A program made the position numbers and the translations under genes. Shown here piece by piece: positions 55,801 through 63,113 of a stretch of DNA of 64,000 bases. The notes beneath the pieces were generated by a model. It was not told the origin of the DNA. It did no database searches and was given only the letters and a program-made list of their open reading frames with translations. The stretch comes from Phoronis australis (taxonomy: Eukaryota > Phoronida > Phoronidae): positions 5,679-69,678 of the forward strand of contig NMRA01000538.1 in the NCBI GenBank assembly GCA_002633005.1, read 5' to 3'. Each line of letters starts with the position of its first letter. Position 1 is the first letter of the stretch.

Positions 55801-57035
55801 TTCTTCTCTACAACAGTCTTCTGGAACAACCTATCTGCCCACGTCATTGGAGCTGCCTCTCTGGATCACTTCCAGAAAGCAATCCTCTCATGTTAGTCAA
55901 CATTGCACTTCGTGCACATTGTATTGCCCCTCACACTGCACTAATGTACATACAAATATCACCACTGCCTTTTTAATTTTCGTAACATGCTCAACTTCAG
56001 AATACTCGACTTCGAATGCGAAGTGTTTCAAGATAGATAGAGATAGAAACAGAAATTACGTCATCACCCCGGCAGTTGCTAAGGAAAGTCCTTGCGATAA
56101 CGACGTTACGTCGCTCAGTTAAAATTCAGTCCAGTATTAGATTTTTTGCTAACGTTAGGCTTGATTTGATAACAACAACACTCGATCAAAACAGTCGAGC
56201 AGACAACTGGAAATTCACAAACTCTCGCGGCTATTCTCGGGTTCATAAGATCTAATAATAGAATACATTGGTCACGTGCGGCAGTTGGCATTGGAATAAG
56301 TTCTGCGCTCGCAAGAACGGGTAGAACAGCAGTCCATGAATAGACATGACGTTCTCAGGTTTCAACTGTGTCGCGAACCAAGCTCAAGTTTGCCAAATGA
56401 GGGAACAGCGTCTCTAAATGTAAATTAACAGTTGTACTATTCGCTTTAAAAATATTCTTCTAGTTGATATTGTTCGTGGAGAGTCATAAAAATTCAAGTA
56501 TTTTGACGAGAAGAGCTTTTCTGGGGCATAGATAGTTCAGGTGGTAGGCTCTTTTACCCGAAGAAGAGAATAATAGTTTCTGCGAGATCAGTGATGATCG
56601 CAACCCGTGCAGTGTGACTCACAAGTTATTACTTGAAGTCAATTCCTGCATGAAATTTCATCTGGCGCAGGTCAAATGAGCTGTTGCCGGTGAATCAGGA
56701 GTGTGACAGAAATTATTATGAATACCAATTTACTTACACATGATTAATACACTGCACCACGTCGTGTTTCAGGTGATAGCCTCATATATCATAACGGACG
56801 GAAATTCACCACTAAGGATTCTGATAACGACACGTACAGTACCAAAAATTGTGCTGTCAAATCTGTTGGTGCCTGGTGGTACGGTCGTTGTCATCACTCT
56901 AACCTGAACGGTCGGTACAACAAAATCATGGGCAGAGAAACCTCCAACTCATGGAAAGGCTTTAAATGTCGCTGGGACTCCCTGAAGAAAACGAGCATGA
57001 AGATCAGACCCGCCACGTTCAACCCCAAACCATAA
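29856..57035 (+). CDS. Secreted PAN/apple plus fibrinogen C-terminal domain protein (five exons)
   Basis: Exons 29856-30198, 45651-45778, 49782-49878, 51435-51599 and 56773-57035 join in phase (1, 0, 1, 1) to 331 residues. Residues ~1-28 are a signal peptide ([16 protein letters not shown]). Residues ~35-115 are a PAN/apple domain with six cysteines in [20 protein letters not shown] and QCEKLC. From ~residue 116 to the end is a full fibrinogen domain: [39 protein letters not shown], the calcium site DSDNDT followed by [18 protein letters not shown] and MKIRP. Fibrinogen-related proteins of this size act outside the cell as lectin-like recognition proteins or adhesion factors; the PAN domain also binds carbohydrate or protein. 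The exact ligand is not knowable here. Intron 1 is 15.5 kb and full of transposons, yet every exon is intact. Confidence 0.9.
30224..30309. repeat. 86 bp fold-back element beside the exon 1 donor
   Basis: GAGTGGCGTAGATGAAATAA (arm 30224-30251) is inverted at 30282-30309, with two mismatches in 28 and a 30-base loop. It begins 26 bases after the exon 1 splice donor. Confidence 0.75.
30897..30986. repeat. Microsatellite: (TA)n then (TATGTA)n
   Basis: About 42 bases of TA repeat followed by about eight hexamers. It produces an artificial [12 protein letters not shown] reading frame that is not a gene. Confidence 0.95.
31632..31870 (+). pseudogene. THAP zinc-finger remnant, distinct lineage
   Basis: LFPKDQELR in one frame, then after a frameshift [29 protein letters not shown] and [12 protein letters not shown]. 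This matches the second half of a THAP domain (FPKD, C-x2-H-F, then a TIF-x-P tail). It differs from the family A and B versions. It sits 90 bases before the TTAA end of family A copy 2 but outside it. No first half (cysteine pair) found upstream. Confidence 0.65.
32121..32400 (+). pseudogene. THAP zinc-finger remnant (family A, copy 2)
   Basis: [15 protein letters not shown], then SFFRLPRE in one frame, and [16 protein letters not shown] with [16 protein letters not shown] in a second. The first ATG of copy 1 has become GTG here. Decayed at the same place as copy 1, so the frameshift may be ancestral to the family. Confidence 0.72.
32881..33022. repeat. Mini fold-back element, dimer, with 5-bp target duplication
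   Basis: 142 bp from CATGGGCGGTGC to GCTCCGCCAATG, flanked by TACAA (32876-32880 and 33023-33027). Family A copy 1 reads TTACTGTACAACCTTTGCCC at about 9321, the empty site. Two hairpin units, head to tail. Confidence 0.85.
33883..34071 (-). CDS. Pipsqueak-type HTH protein fragment (pogo/Tigger transposase N-terminus)
   Basis: 62 residues starting MPRKYIRT and containing [34 protein letters not shown]. This is a psq helix-turn-helix, the first DNA-binding module of pogo/Tigger/CENP-B-type transposases. The frame stops soon after; the second HTH and the DDE domain are absent, so it is a truncated transposase gene or a single exon of one. Confidence 0.75.
   Translation of the reverse strand: MPRKYIRTSLRNAWEREDLEKAIAAMRREMGCKTAARQFGVPRTTLKRRFKDQNGLMTNVPG
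34143..34230. repeat. Tandem repeat, ~25 bp unit, about 3.5 copies
   Basis: Unit CTGTCCGTCTTATCCCACTA then CCCAG. It resembles the terminal inverted repeat of the pogo-like element, so the terminus itself seems to have been amplified. Confidence 0.85.
34389..36367. other. No recognisable gene
   Basis: Intron 1 sequence of the PAN-fibrinogen gene. A 100-codon minus-strand frame (35335-35637) and a second overlapping one (35294-35500) have no recognised domain. I see no RNA gene. Confidence 0.45.
36368..36564. repeat. DIRS-like element: direct repeat, outer copy
   Basis: About 195 bp from TTTATGATCGACATA to AAAAAAGCGCC, matched in the same orientation at 36899-37085 (shared GCGTCGCAAGCTCGTTACCA, TATTATGACTAATACAATTA). 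An inverted piece recurs at 58789-58900. Paired direct repeats at one end fit the split repeats of PAT/Ngaro-type elements. Confidence 0.75.
36899..37085. repeat. DIRS-like element: direct repeat, inner copy
   Basis: Second copy of the repeat at 36368-36564, 530 bases further on, about 90% alike, ending GATGGGCAAGAAAAAAGCGCC-like sequence. Confidence 0.75.
38050..38480 (-). pseudogene. RNase H region of the DIRS-like element
   Basis: [21 protein letters not shown]-like frame with [38 protein letters not shown]. The D-x-ADxxSRF-like end is typical of the RNase H of tyrosine-recombinase retrotransposons (here CRSRF). Preceded by the frame-shifted stretch over 38280-38450. Confidence 0.75.
38493..39560 (-). 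pseudogene. Reverse transcriptase region of the DIRS-like element
   Basis: Motifs in order on the minus strand: [14 protein letters not shown], then [37 protein letters not shown], the catalytic-type [10 protein letters not shown], and [16 protein letters not shown] with [17 protein letters not shown] and [13 protein letters not shown]. KxDIxxAFRxxPxHPxDY and LDDF with the LIGxLNFAC tail are diagnostic of DIRS/Ngaro-type RTs. Several frameshifts. Confidence 0.88.
39306..40282. repeat. 488 bp direct duplication joined by a single N
   Basis: 39306-39793 and 39795-40282 are almost the same (offset 489; only a handful of differences, such as GGGATGAAACC against GGGAAGAGACC). The N at 39794 is exactly the joint. 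This has the look of two alleles placed side by side at a collapsed gap, not a biological tandem repeat. Confidence 0.9.
39600..40380 (-). pseudogene. Gag-like cysteine-rich region of the DIRS-like element
   Basis: Minus-strand pieces [19 protein letters not shown] and the following proline-rich segment, then (another frame) [20 protein letters not shown] and [13 protein letters not shown] before the RT. A CCCH-like knuckle followed by a proline-rich linker is usual ahead of the RT in these elements. The assembly duplication runs through it. Confidence 0.65.
40474..42169 (-). mobile_element. TTAA-flanked element, family A, copy 3, complete, inverted
   Basis: Full-length 1.7 kb copy with TTAA at both ends, TTAAAGGAGCATTCCACCC on the left and inverted TTAAAGGAGAATGCCACCC on the right. 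Inserted in copy 4: the sister sequence in copy 1 (CACTGCGTTACCTGCTTTAG) gives the near-empty site. Shows the family was active after copy 4 was already in place. Confidence 0.85.
41860..42025 (-). pseudogene. THAP zinc-finger remnant (family A, copy 3)
   Basis: On the minus strand: [40 protein letters not shown] all in one frame. Unlike copies 1 and 2 this stretch has no frameshift between the cysteine pair and the tryptophan. It is then interrupted before the C-x2-H segment. It is thus the least decayed first half of the family. Confidence 0.72.
43100..43640 (+). pseudogene. LINE remnant: RNase H end and cysteine knuckle
   Basis: [20 protein letters not shown] is the final RNase H block (W-x-SGHxGxxGNExAD) of LINEs such as the I and Jockey groups. 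After frameshifts come ISNKNIRDWS-like and [37 protein letters not shown], the usual downstream CxxC...H tail. 5' part absent. Confidence 0.8.
43801..43916. repeat. (CA)n microsatellite with assembly gap
   Basis: CACACA repeat broken by an N at 43883, so its true length is unknown. Confidence 0.95.
44380..44700. repeat. Dispersed repeat, copy 1 of 3
   Basis: The first part (TTGACAAATTTTGCCGAAAA, GCTGG, AACCGT) is like 53090-53370; the second part (AAGCAGACAACCGGAAATTC, AACTCTCGCGGCTA, GGTCACGTGCGG) is like 56180-56300. Unclassified. Confidence 0.55.
45117..45250 (-). repeat. Dispersed MITE-like repeat, partial copy
   Basis: Minus strand carries TTTTTGCCCACTTCGCCAAA and a G/C-rich CTCGCCCC end, as at 53828-54060 and 60162-60360. 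Confidence 0.5.
45651..45778 (+). CDS. PAN-fibrinogen gene exon 2: start of fibrinogen domain
   Basis: [20 protein letters not shown] then [23 protein letters not shown]. Acceptor ACAGCAG, donor ACG|GTAGG. The first cysteine and YCDM block of the fibrinogen fold. Confidence 0.9.
46188..46318 (+). repeat. Penelope-like end with hammerhead-like motif, second copy
   Basis: CTGATGA at 46208, stem GTCT/AGAC with loop CATGAAA, then GAAAA, followed by TTATTTGTGCGGCGATTGTC and GGCCAAAAACTGATTTAATT, all shared with 15077-15270 in the opposite orientation. One extra base precedes the stem and one extra A follows, compared with a canonical hammerhead. Confidence 0.5.
46319..47127. other. Intron sequence, nothing recognised
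   Basis: Fibrinogen gene intron 2. Contains a short (CATGT) repeat at about 47035-47056 and no coding signal. Confidence 0.5.
47128..47284. repeat. Fold-back MITE, 157 bp
   Basis: TAGATTATTACATGGCGAAG, GTCGTTATCCCCCGTTATCT and GCCC on the left are inverted on the right (AGATAAGGGGGATAACGAC, ACATGTAATAATCTA). A related half-copy, inverted, closes the block at 48225-48305, so 47128-48305 may also be read as one ~1.2 kb element. Confidence 0.75.
47813..48110. repeat. Two convergent tRNA-derived SINEs
   Basis: Two 139-bp copies in opposite orientation (47813-47951 plus; 47972-48110 minus). Each starts GCATGGTGTAGTGGTAAAGT (polymerase III A box region) and has the B box GGTTCGACTCC ~50 bases on, then a unique tail with the palindrome ATCTCACTAGTGAGAT and GGTTGTATCTGCCATTTGAC. 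The minus copy is flanked by AATATTGTGGTATRTTA (47954-47970 and 48111-48127), a 17-bp target duplication. Confidence 0.85.
48133..48305. repeat. 38-bp tandem repeat x3 plus MITE half-copy
   Basis: ACGCCCCTCGAGCGATAATT with CTCCAAAATCCA is repeated three times at 38-base spacing (48141, 48179, 48217) and runs into the inverted end of the MITE seen at 47128 (CGGGGGATAACGACTTCGCC). The unit derives from the MITE interior. Confidence 0.8.
48306..49781. other. Intron sequence, nothing recognised
   Basis: Remainder of fibrinogen gene intron 2. No domain or RNA gene recognised. Confidence 0.5.
49782..49878 (+). CDS. PAN-fibrinogen gene exon 3
   Basis: [32 protein letters not shown]. Acceptor CTTAAAG, donor TAG|GTAAGT. 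The most conserved block of the fibrinogen domain. Confidence 0.93.
49879..51434. other. Intron 3; one tRNA-like SINE head
   Basis: No gene recognised apart from the tRNA-like stretch at 50998-51068. Confidence 0.5.
50998..51068 (+). repeat. tRNA-like SINE head
   Basis: GGTGGTGCAGTGGTAAAGCA (A box) and GTGAGTTCGAGTC (B box) in tRNA order and spacing. The acceptor arms do not pair convincingly, so this is a SINE-type relic rather than a working tRNA gene. Confidence 0.6.
51435..51599 (+). CDS. PAN-fibrinogen gene exon 4
   Basis: [56 protein letters not shown]. Acceptor CACCTTAG, donor TCG|GTAAGT. The open frame extends upstream of the acceptor but that part has no fibrinogen match. Confidence 0.93.
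51880..52790 (-). pseudogene. L1/Tx1-like LINE reverse transcriptase fragment
   Basis: Minus strand: [58 protein letters not shown] and [22 protein letters not shown] domain only, with several frameshifts, in intron 4 of the fibrinogen gene and opposite to it. Confidence 0.85.
52820..53030 (-). repeat. hAT-like MITE (one clear end)
   Basis: Minus strand begins CAGTGGCGTACCTAGCGTGG at 53030, a terminus style common in hAT-derived MITEs. Left edge is uncertain (a weak CAGTTGCCAGC at 52827). No target duplication seen. Confidence 0.45.
53090..53370. repeat. Dispersed repeat, copy 2 of 3
   Basis: Diverged relative of the first part of 44380-44700 (TTTTGCCGGGAAATAGCTG, TTGGTCGAAAACCGTC). Confidence 0.4.
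53460..55980 (+). pseudogene. Jockey/CR1-group LINE ORF2 remnant
   Basis: Pieces in order: ISDHD-like region absent; [10 protein letters not shown] and [20 protein letters not shown] (pre-RT), [49 protein letters not shown] (RT motif A), the YADD region LYADDC in a shifted frame at ~55098, [53 protein letters not shown] and the terminal [10 protein letters not shown]-like frame. These are characteristic of Jockey/CR1-type elements. A MITE-like repeat is inserted at 53828-54060. Multiple stops; intron 4 of the fibrinogen gene. Confidence 0.85.
53828..54060. repeat. ~230 bp MITE-like repeat inserted in the Jockey LINE
   Basis: Begins TATAGGGGGGCTCG and ends GGGGGGCTCGCCCCCTGGGT. The LINE reading resumes directly after it. 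Related copies: 60162-60360 and, inverted and partial, 45117-45250. Confidence 0.65.
56180..56300. repeat. Dispersed repeat, copy 3 of 3
   Basis: GAGCAGACAACTGGAAATTC, AACTCTCGCGGCTATT, TTGGTCACGTGCGGCAGTTG: about 80% like 44575-44700. Confidence 0.6.
56773..57035 (+). CDS. PAN-fibrinogen gene exon 5 (last)
   Basis: [73 protein letters not shown] and a TAA stop. Contains the calcium loop and the ligand-pocket cysteine pair NCA ... RCHHSNLNG. Acceptor TGTTTCAG. Confidence 0.95.
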
Positions 57036-57325
57036 ACTCGAGCGTACCACATATAGGAGCAGCCGACCGCACATTTATAGCCATGTATTTTTGTATTTGA
57101 AAATACAGTCCTTTTTGATTAAGTGGCACAGAACGTGAAAACAGACTAAACTGCATTATTCTAAGCGGTTTGCTGTCACTGAAACACAAGTGAAACTGTT
57201 CACCATTTTTACGGTTTGTTAGTAAAGATTCTGATTTGATAGTGATATCAAAGCATTTTCCTTAACTTTCAAATTTCAAAAAAGCAGCTGTCCTGTCAAC
57301 TACTCGACAGGCTTCGTCGACGTTT

Positions 57326-57805
57326 CTCCTACACGGCAAAGCATGCCTCCATATTTCGTATGTCAAGGCGTAGTAGCACCTTTCCTTTGTAAGAAAAACG
57401 TGACATATATATTTGATGTAAACAAAACAAAGGTGTTTTCAAGCAGCAGCCACTCCGACCTCTTTGAGATCCTGCCTGCATGTACATGTAAATGTAAATG
57501 TGGGCGGAGAATTTGAAAACTGTATTAGAATAAAAGAATTTATATTTCGTACTGTAAGAACTTTGCAGGCTTGAATCCGATTTTTCTCCTACACGGCAAA
57601 GCATGTCTTCTTATTTGGTATGGCAAGACATAGACGCAGCACCATAACTTGATGTGGAAAACGTGACCTTTGATGTGAACAAAATACATGGAATTTCAAG
57701 CACCAGCTAGTTGGACCTCTTGAGAGCATACCTGCATACATGTATTTGTGAGCGGAGAAATTGAACACTATTAGAATAAAAGGATTTATATTCCGTCTGT
57801 ATTTG
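57326..57805. repeat. Tandem duplication, ~258 bp period
   Basis: Both units start CTCCTACACGGCAAAGCATG (about 57328 and 57586) and share AACGTGAC, TTTGATGT, ATTAGAATAAAAG. A reverse-strand relative lies at 27685-27745. AATAAA at 57529 may serve as the poly(A) signal of the fibrinogen gene. Confidence 0.8.
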
Positions 57806-58399
57806 AAAATAGCATCCCCAAAAAGTAGATTCGCCAGTCTCTTTAAAGGGTATTTCATTATACGAGTTTTCGTGTTCCACACCTCTTTTAAATGCCGTTT
57901 CTTATTAGACCGCCTTTCGTAAAAAAACAAATACTTGCACTATTCATAGTTATAAAACTAATGCTACATTTTTCTTTAATCAGATTAGCTGTGATTCGTT
58001 TGTACTGGAGATGAGATTCAACAAGTTAGCTTGCACGAGAAGTAATTTTTATGTGTCGAGCATGGTCTCAAAGAGTACCGGTGTCAGGCCCAGAAATCAC
58101 TGTGAGGAAGGAGCAAGTTGGCATCAATTTTGTATCTGGTAGACTACTCTCATAATCGAAACCATCAGCGACACATGAAAACGATTCAGATTTTATTATG
58201 TCGCTGGTAACAAAATGGCGTATTGCCCATGCTTAGTTCGCCGCTCACTGGCAACAATTTAAGATCTGATGAGCACGGTATTTTTTAAAATCAAAAGCGC
58301 TGCAGTTAGGGTTATGTAGAACTTTGTCAATAAGTTTGTGCATTTAGCCAAAATTATTTTCTTAGTGTGAAAAGGACAGTTGACGATGATTTTCCGAGA

Positions 58400-58725
58400 C
58401 TTCGACTACTGTGACGCCTCCTAGTGGTAATTTTTTGCCTCCATAGCTGTATCTCCTAAACCCACTGCAGGATCTTTATCAAGTTTAGGTAGTGTATTTA
58501 CACGAAATTCAGTGACACAACGATGAAAACTTTCAAACGGATTCAACGAACGCTGTGCCCCTAGTGGCAATTTTATTTTTCCCCCGTTATCCTCCATTTC
58601 TTTGAAGGTCCTTGACGGATTTCTGTGACTTTGGTATATAACTTTCTATTAAAGAAACAACATGTTGCCGTTTTCGGTTGGATTCAACGTTTTTTGCGAT
58701 ATCTAGTGGTCATTTTTAGCATACA
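58400..58725. repeat. Degenerate tandem repeat, ~141 bp period, three units
   Basis: CCTAGTGGTAATTTTT, CCTAGTGGCAATTTTA and TCTAGTGGTCATTTTT recur at about 58420, 58560 and 58702 with GATTCAACG before the last two. Confidence 0.65.
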
Positions 58726-58788
58726 AAATAAACACCCCTAGAAGTACATCGTTTGCATTGCATTCGTGGGCGCATTTCAAATATGGTA

Positions 58789-58900
58789 TTTCAATAAATG
58801 ACCTTATATCGCCTACATCAATCTCCTTTCATCTCTGGTAACGAGCTTGCGACGCACGTATCATTTATCTATTTTTCGGGACATATGTCGATCATAAACA
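58789..58900. repeat. Isolated inverted piece of the DIRS-like direct repeat
   Basis: AATAAATGACCTTATATCGC, GGTAACGAGCTTGCGACGCA and CGGGACATATGTCGATCATA are the inverse of 36899-36990. Suggests other copies of the element family nearby or a solo repeat. Confidence 0.8.
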
Positions 58901-59042
58901 TGCCTTGCTCTGCCCGAAAATTGCAAAGTGACATTACCTCCTTGATACTAACATATCCACGAAGTTTTGTGAACATGGGTCAAAGGACTTGGCAGATATA
59001 AATTAAAGCAAACAAGGGAGGGAGGGAGAGAGGGAGAGGTTG

Positions 59043-59048
59043 TTTATT
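59043..59048 (-). terminator. Candidate polyadenylation signal of the minus-strand gene
   Basis: AATAAA on the minus strand (GTGCAATAAACAACC), about 440 bases past the stop of the terminal exon at 59489. Confidence 0.45.
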
Positions 59049-59488
59049 GCACTTGGAGCTAAGCTCATTTGTACATATTACATTGCAACATTTGGTATAG
59101 GTGGCAATTTCATGCAAACAAGAACATTCAAATGTGATGCAAGGTGGCACAGCAGCAATTGGATCCATATGAAAATCGCTTTTAGCTGGCATCAATTTCA
59201 AGTAAATCCCATACGAGATTTAGCAGATACAGCAGTGAGGTCAGACAAATGCCGGACAGAGATGAAGGTAACATGCGCTCACATACATGTGAATAATTAC
59301 GTGAGTACATAACAACTATTTTCAGAGATTTCTTCTTTTATTTTTGGTGTGACAAAGAAACAACGCAAGTATTGGGTTATGTCTTTTCATAACAATGGCA
59401 TACGACACCAGCAAGCCTGGATGCCATGCCTCTTCTAAGTGTACGTTTTGTGCACTCTTGAAATGGATGCACAGATGATTTACGTCCC

Positions 59489-59712
59489 TTAGAACTGTCT
59501 TGATGTATGCAGATCCTGATAGCAACAATTGCAATCCTTCTCAGTCTTGGTAGCCCCGTAACCAGGGGCAAAATGGTGATTTGATATCCAAACATCACAG
59601 AAATAACAGCTCAGTCCAGAGATGGCGCTTGCAGCTTTGTTGCAGAAAGATGAGAAGGCATGCACAGTTGCCAGATAGGTGATGTGTGTCTTCGACTGCT
59701 GAGCCAAACCAT
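59489..59712 (-). CDS. Terminal exon of an unidentified minus-strand gene (candidate)
   Basis: 74 codons after a plausible acceptor (CGCAAAG): GLAQQSKTHITYLATVHAFS, SFCNKAASAISGLSCYFCDV, WISNHHFAPGYGATKTEKDC, ending CCYQDLHTSRQF and TAA. It is rich in cysteine and looks coding, but I do not recognise it. A weak donor inside the exon at 61979-62089 (CCA|GTGTTC) would join it in phase; otherwise the two are alternative last exons. Confidence 0.4.
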
Positions 59713-60161
59713 CTTTGCGTTAACCTAATAAAAAGAGTAATTTGCTTTAAAAATGTAGGAATTGAGAGTGCAGAACCATTGAATAGTAATAAGGAATATT
59801 TACTGGTCATTCGGGGGCACTTTTTTGATCTCTTTTGACTTTGAGGTAGCTTATCACCATTTTAACAAGACATGAGGACAAGTAAACAAAGACTCTAACA
59901 GACAGTATATTTGTTCTGAACATTAATGGTGTTGAAAACTATTAGGAGGCACTGCTGATCAGAAAGGCGAAAATTGTAAGTTTAGTTGTCATCAATTACG
60001 TAACACCAGATGTGTCAGACCCTCGCCAGGTGCCAGTGCCACTCTGTATATGCAGACCTGTGTGTCACCAAAACTGCATTGGAGTACTGGGAACACCAGA
60101 TTTGCAGATTTTGTAGTAAATTTGCAGATTTCCGCGTGCAGACCAAATTTATCCTAATATA

Positions 60162-60360
60162 TAGGGGGGAGGGGGTTAAATTCTTCGCAGTGGACCTTTC
60201 ACTGACTAAAAAAAATATAAATATAAATATAAAAAAGAGTTTGCTCAACGTTCAGAGCTTTCGCCAAATCTTGCCTCTTTAGTGAACTTTTGGTTTCTCT
60301 CAGGACCTTTTTGCCCACTTTGCCAAATGGGGGACTCATTCTCGCCCCCCCTGGGTACGC
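60162..60360. repeat. MITE-like repeat, copy
   Basis: ATATAGGGGGGAGG start and TTTTTGCCCACTTTGCCAAA then CTCGCCCCCCCTGGGTACGC end, like 53828-54060. Confidence 0.6.
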
Positions 60361-61774
60361 GCACGGGTACTTTTTCAACTTATTTGCCTCTCAAACAGTT
60401 TCTAAAATACACGTAGTGAACGGATAACCAATTTCAGAATAATTTAAGTTGTTTTAGTCGTTTAGTTGAGGGACAATGAGCTTAGTGAAAAGATCCTGTT
60501 AATCAATAGAAAATGTCCTTACTGAACTTAACCATTCACAAATGTTTTGAATTATTATTCATTGCAAGTGTCTGTGAACACGTACCACCGTACTGCATGC
60601 GAAAAGACCTTGAGGCTCGACTCTGGCTCAAGTATTATCGTCAGCTCAACATGCTACGAAGTCAGTGCAGTCACCATGTCCGCAAAAAAAACACACGCTA
60701 TACAACTTGCAGTATAAATTCCAAGGTCCCTTGAATAAGACACTGTCATTCTTTGGGATAACGTAGCAAAAACAGATGTTCCCTTCTTTCAGAAGCTATT
60801 TTCTTCACAACTCAGAATATGCGACCATCATGCTTTGCAATTTTGTCAACAGTACGTATTTAGCCGTAAATAGCTGGAATTAGACGAAGTAAGCAATCCA
60901 CAAATCACAGAAGTCAATGCTTATAGGTTAAGCCTGTGACACACATACCGATAGAAGAGGCCTTGCAATTCGCCTATTATCAGGGTATTTCGAGAACGAA
61001 ACAAAGCAAGTTTTGCGAGTTTGTAGCTCAACTTTTTGGCTAAAATAATGATTTTACAATATCTTTTTTTCTAACTTTAAAATATTCTTCCTCGTCCGTT
61101 TCGACTACAAATCAGTGTATTTATTGAGAAACAAGAGAATTAATCTCTTTTAAATTTGCTGAATTTGCGTATTTTAGCCTGGCCGTGTGTACTGGAGGCT
61201 TGATTTACGTACGAATCCGCATTTTTTGCGTATGGTGCACAGGTCTGTATTTGTACTTTTTGTAACTGTTCCACTTCTTAAACACATCCTTGTAGTTTCG
61301 ATTTTATTCTTGGAAATGATCACAATAGCATGCTTCTTGATGGTCTCCGAAATCCAGTCATTGAAGTCCACTTTTAAATTGGTGTTCCATAAAATCGACA
61401 TTGCTAATCTTTATGAACACAGGCTAAGCAATTGGTTAAAAGCCTGTTCTGATTGAATGTGCTCAAGTCATCTTGGTCAAAATTGTTGAAGATCTGATAA
61501 ACATATGACTTTAGACTGAAATTAAACAAACATTTTTCATGAGTCTTCCTGCTCCCCTAAAGTGATAATGGACCAGAAAAACATCAAGATTCCACCTTCT
61601 ATAGATGTTCTGGGCAAAGGGGCCTTACCCTAGAAAACCAGCCCATTGTTTCAGTTAACACAGGGTAAACAGACAGGTTCGAGATGTCAGAAAAGAGAAT
61701 GGATGTGTTTGGTGGACAGGAAACCTGAGTGGCCTCAACAGACTGTGTGATAACGAGATGATAATCATCGGTGG
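60361..61774. other. No clearly recognisable gene
   Basis: Small frames on both strands (60513-60734 +, 61174-61401 -, 61187-61456 +) without convincing splice or domain context. Probably intron of the minus-strand gene. Confidence 0.4.
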
Positions 61775-61938
61775 ATGGACACTGTAATGCATAGTTCTAA
61801 TTATTATAAGCATTATGGACACTGTAATGCATAGTTCTAACTATTATAAGCATTATGGACACTGTAATGCATAGTTCTAATTATTATAAGCATTATGGAC
61901 ACTGTAATGCATAGTTCTAACTATTTTAAGCATTATGG
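61775..61938. repeat. 40-bp tandem repeat, four copies
   Basis: ATGGACACTGTAATGCATAG then TTCTAA-T/C-TATTATAAGCATT, starting at 61775, 61815, 61855 and 61895. Copies are nearly identical; the last has TATTTTAAG. Confidence 0.95.
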
Positions 61939-61978
61939 CAAGATTTAGTCAACTCGAAATCACACCTGCCTTTCTCAT

Positions 61979-62089
61979 CTATGTTTGAACACTGGCCCAG
62001 TAATGTCTAACTTTAGCCAGTAGCTCCTCTGGTACAACTTGCATTGTCCTCTTCTCACACTGACTACTGTACTTTGCTTCAAGAAAGTC
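61979..62089 (-). CDS. Exon of an unidentified minus-strand gene
   Basis: After the acceptor TTTGTATTTGCAG it reads DFLEAKYSSQCEKRTMQVVP, EELLAKVRHYWASVQT and a TAG stop at 61981-61979. Composition is typical of a conserved soluble protein. It continues the phase of the exon at 63114-63187. I do not recognise the family. Confidence 0.55.
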   Translation of the reverse strand, partial: DFLEAKYSSQCEKRTMQVVPEELLAKVRHYWASVQT

Positions 62090-63113
62090 CTGCAAATACA
62101 AAAGTATAATCAAACAGGGATTGTGACAACGCTCAGTTGGTTTATATAGTTTGCTTGCTTACAACGTTTCGTTCTACAAGTGTGAAGCCGATAGTACTGT
62201 AAACAGAATGCTTTGGTTACAACGAACTTCAGGTTACAACGAATGTTTTCGAAGGGTCCTGGCACAAATTGTCGTAACTTGGTTCCACTGCAATATGAAA
62301 CTTCAATAAATATACCTACATACTATTTACTTTAACTGGTAACTGAACTAACTAGAACGCATTACCTATTAGTCATCATGGATCAGCAATGTTTATACAT
62401 AGAACTTTCACTCAATGCACTGAATGTAACAAAACTGCCAATACAATAAATTATTGCAGGTCACACAGCAAAAAATATTTTAAAAATAAACCCGGTTTAC
62501 TGCCACTAGTAAAACTCCTTAAATGAAGTGTTGTTATGGGAACCCAAGACATGAAGATAAAAAAATAATTATGCTTCTTTAAAAGAACCACCAAAGTCAG
62601 CTAGGCGCTGTGACAACACCTAAGGAATTAAAATGCTAATTAAGATTTTATAAAAATCCAATATCACAGGCTGTGATAATTCTATCAAAAACAGATACGT
62701 TTTACTGGTTGGATATTGTGCTCTCGACCATTTCCAACCTTTTCCAGTGTTTTCTGCCTTTATCTTCGATGCTCTGGTGCTTCAAACCTCTGATAATTTT
62801 AAAGATACATTTTTACTTTCAATCGATTCCCTCAGAGAAATAAATCCTAACGTTTGAAAACCAGTCCATTTGGTTTTTAGGTCCTAAAGTATGTAGAATA
62901 GAGATAAATCTGTAGCATATGGCAGCCCTAAAACATTAAAGCTCGCAAAGGAATGATCCGACCAGACTAAGCGATTTTATCTGAGAAGGGCAAAATCTAA
63001 CATGGCTGAAGGGCCGAACGCACAAACTACACCTATATTCCGGTCAGGATTCAGTAAAAATCTGACTTTTGCATGTGCGACTTATGGAAAGTTTCTGGAT
63101 TTTTATGACTCAC

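Noticed and set aside
61174-61401. 75-codon minus-strand frame with a faint glutaredoxin-like start (ETIKKHAIVIISK)
   Set aside because: No CxxC active site follows and there is no splice support; similarity is too weak to call.
61775-61938. Regular 40-bp repeats resembling a CRISPR array
   Set aside because: Repeats abut with no spacers, and the context is an animal genome. It is a minisatellite.
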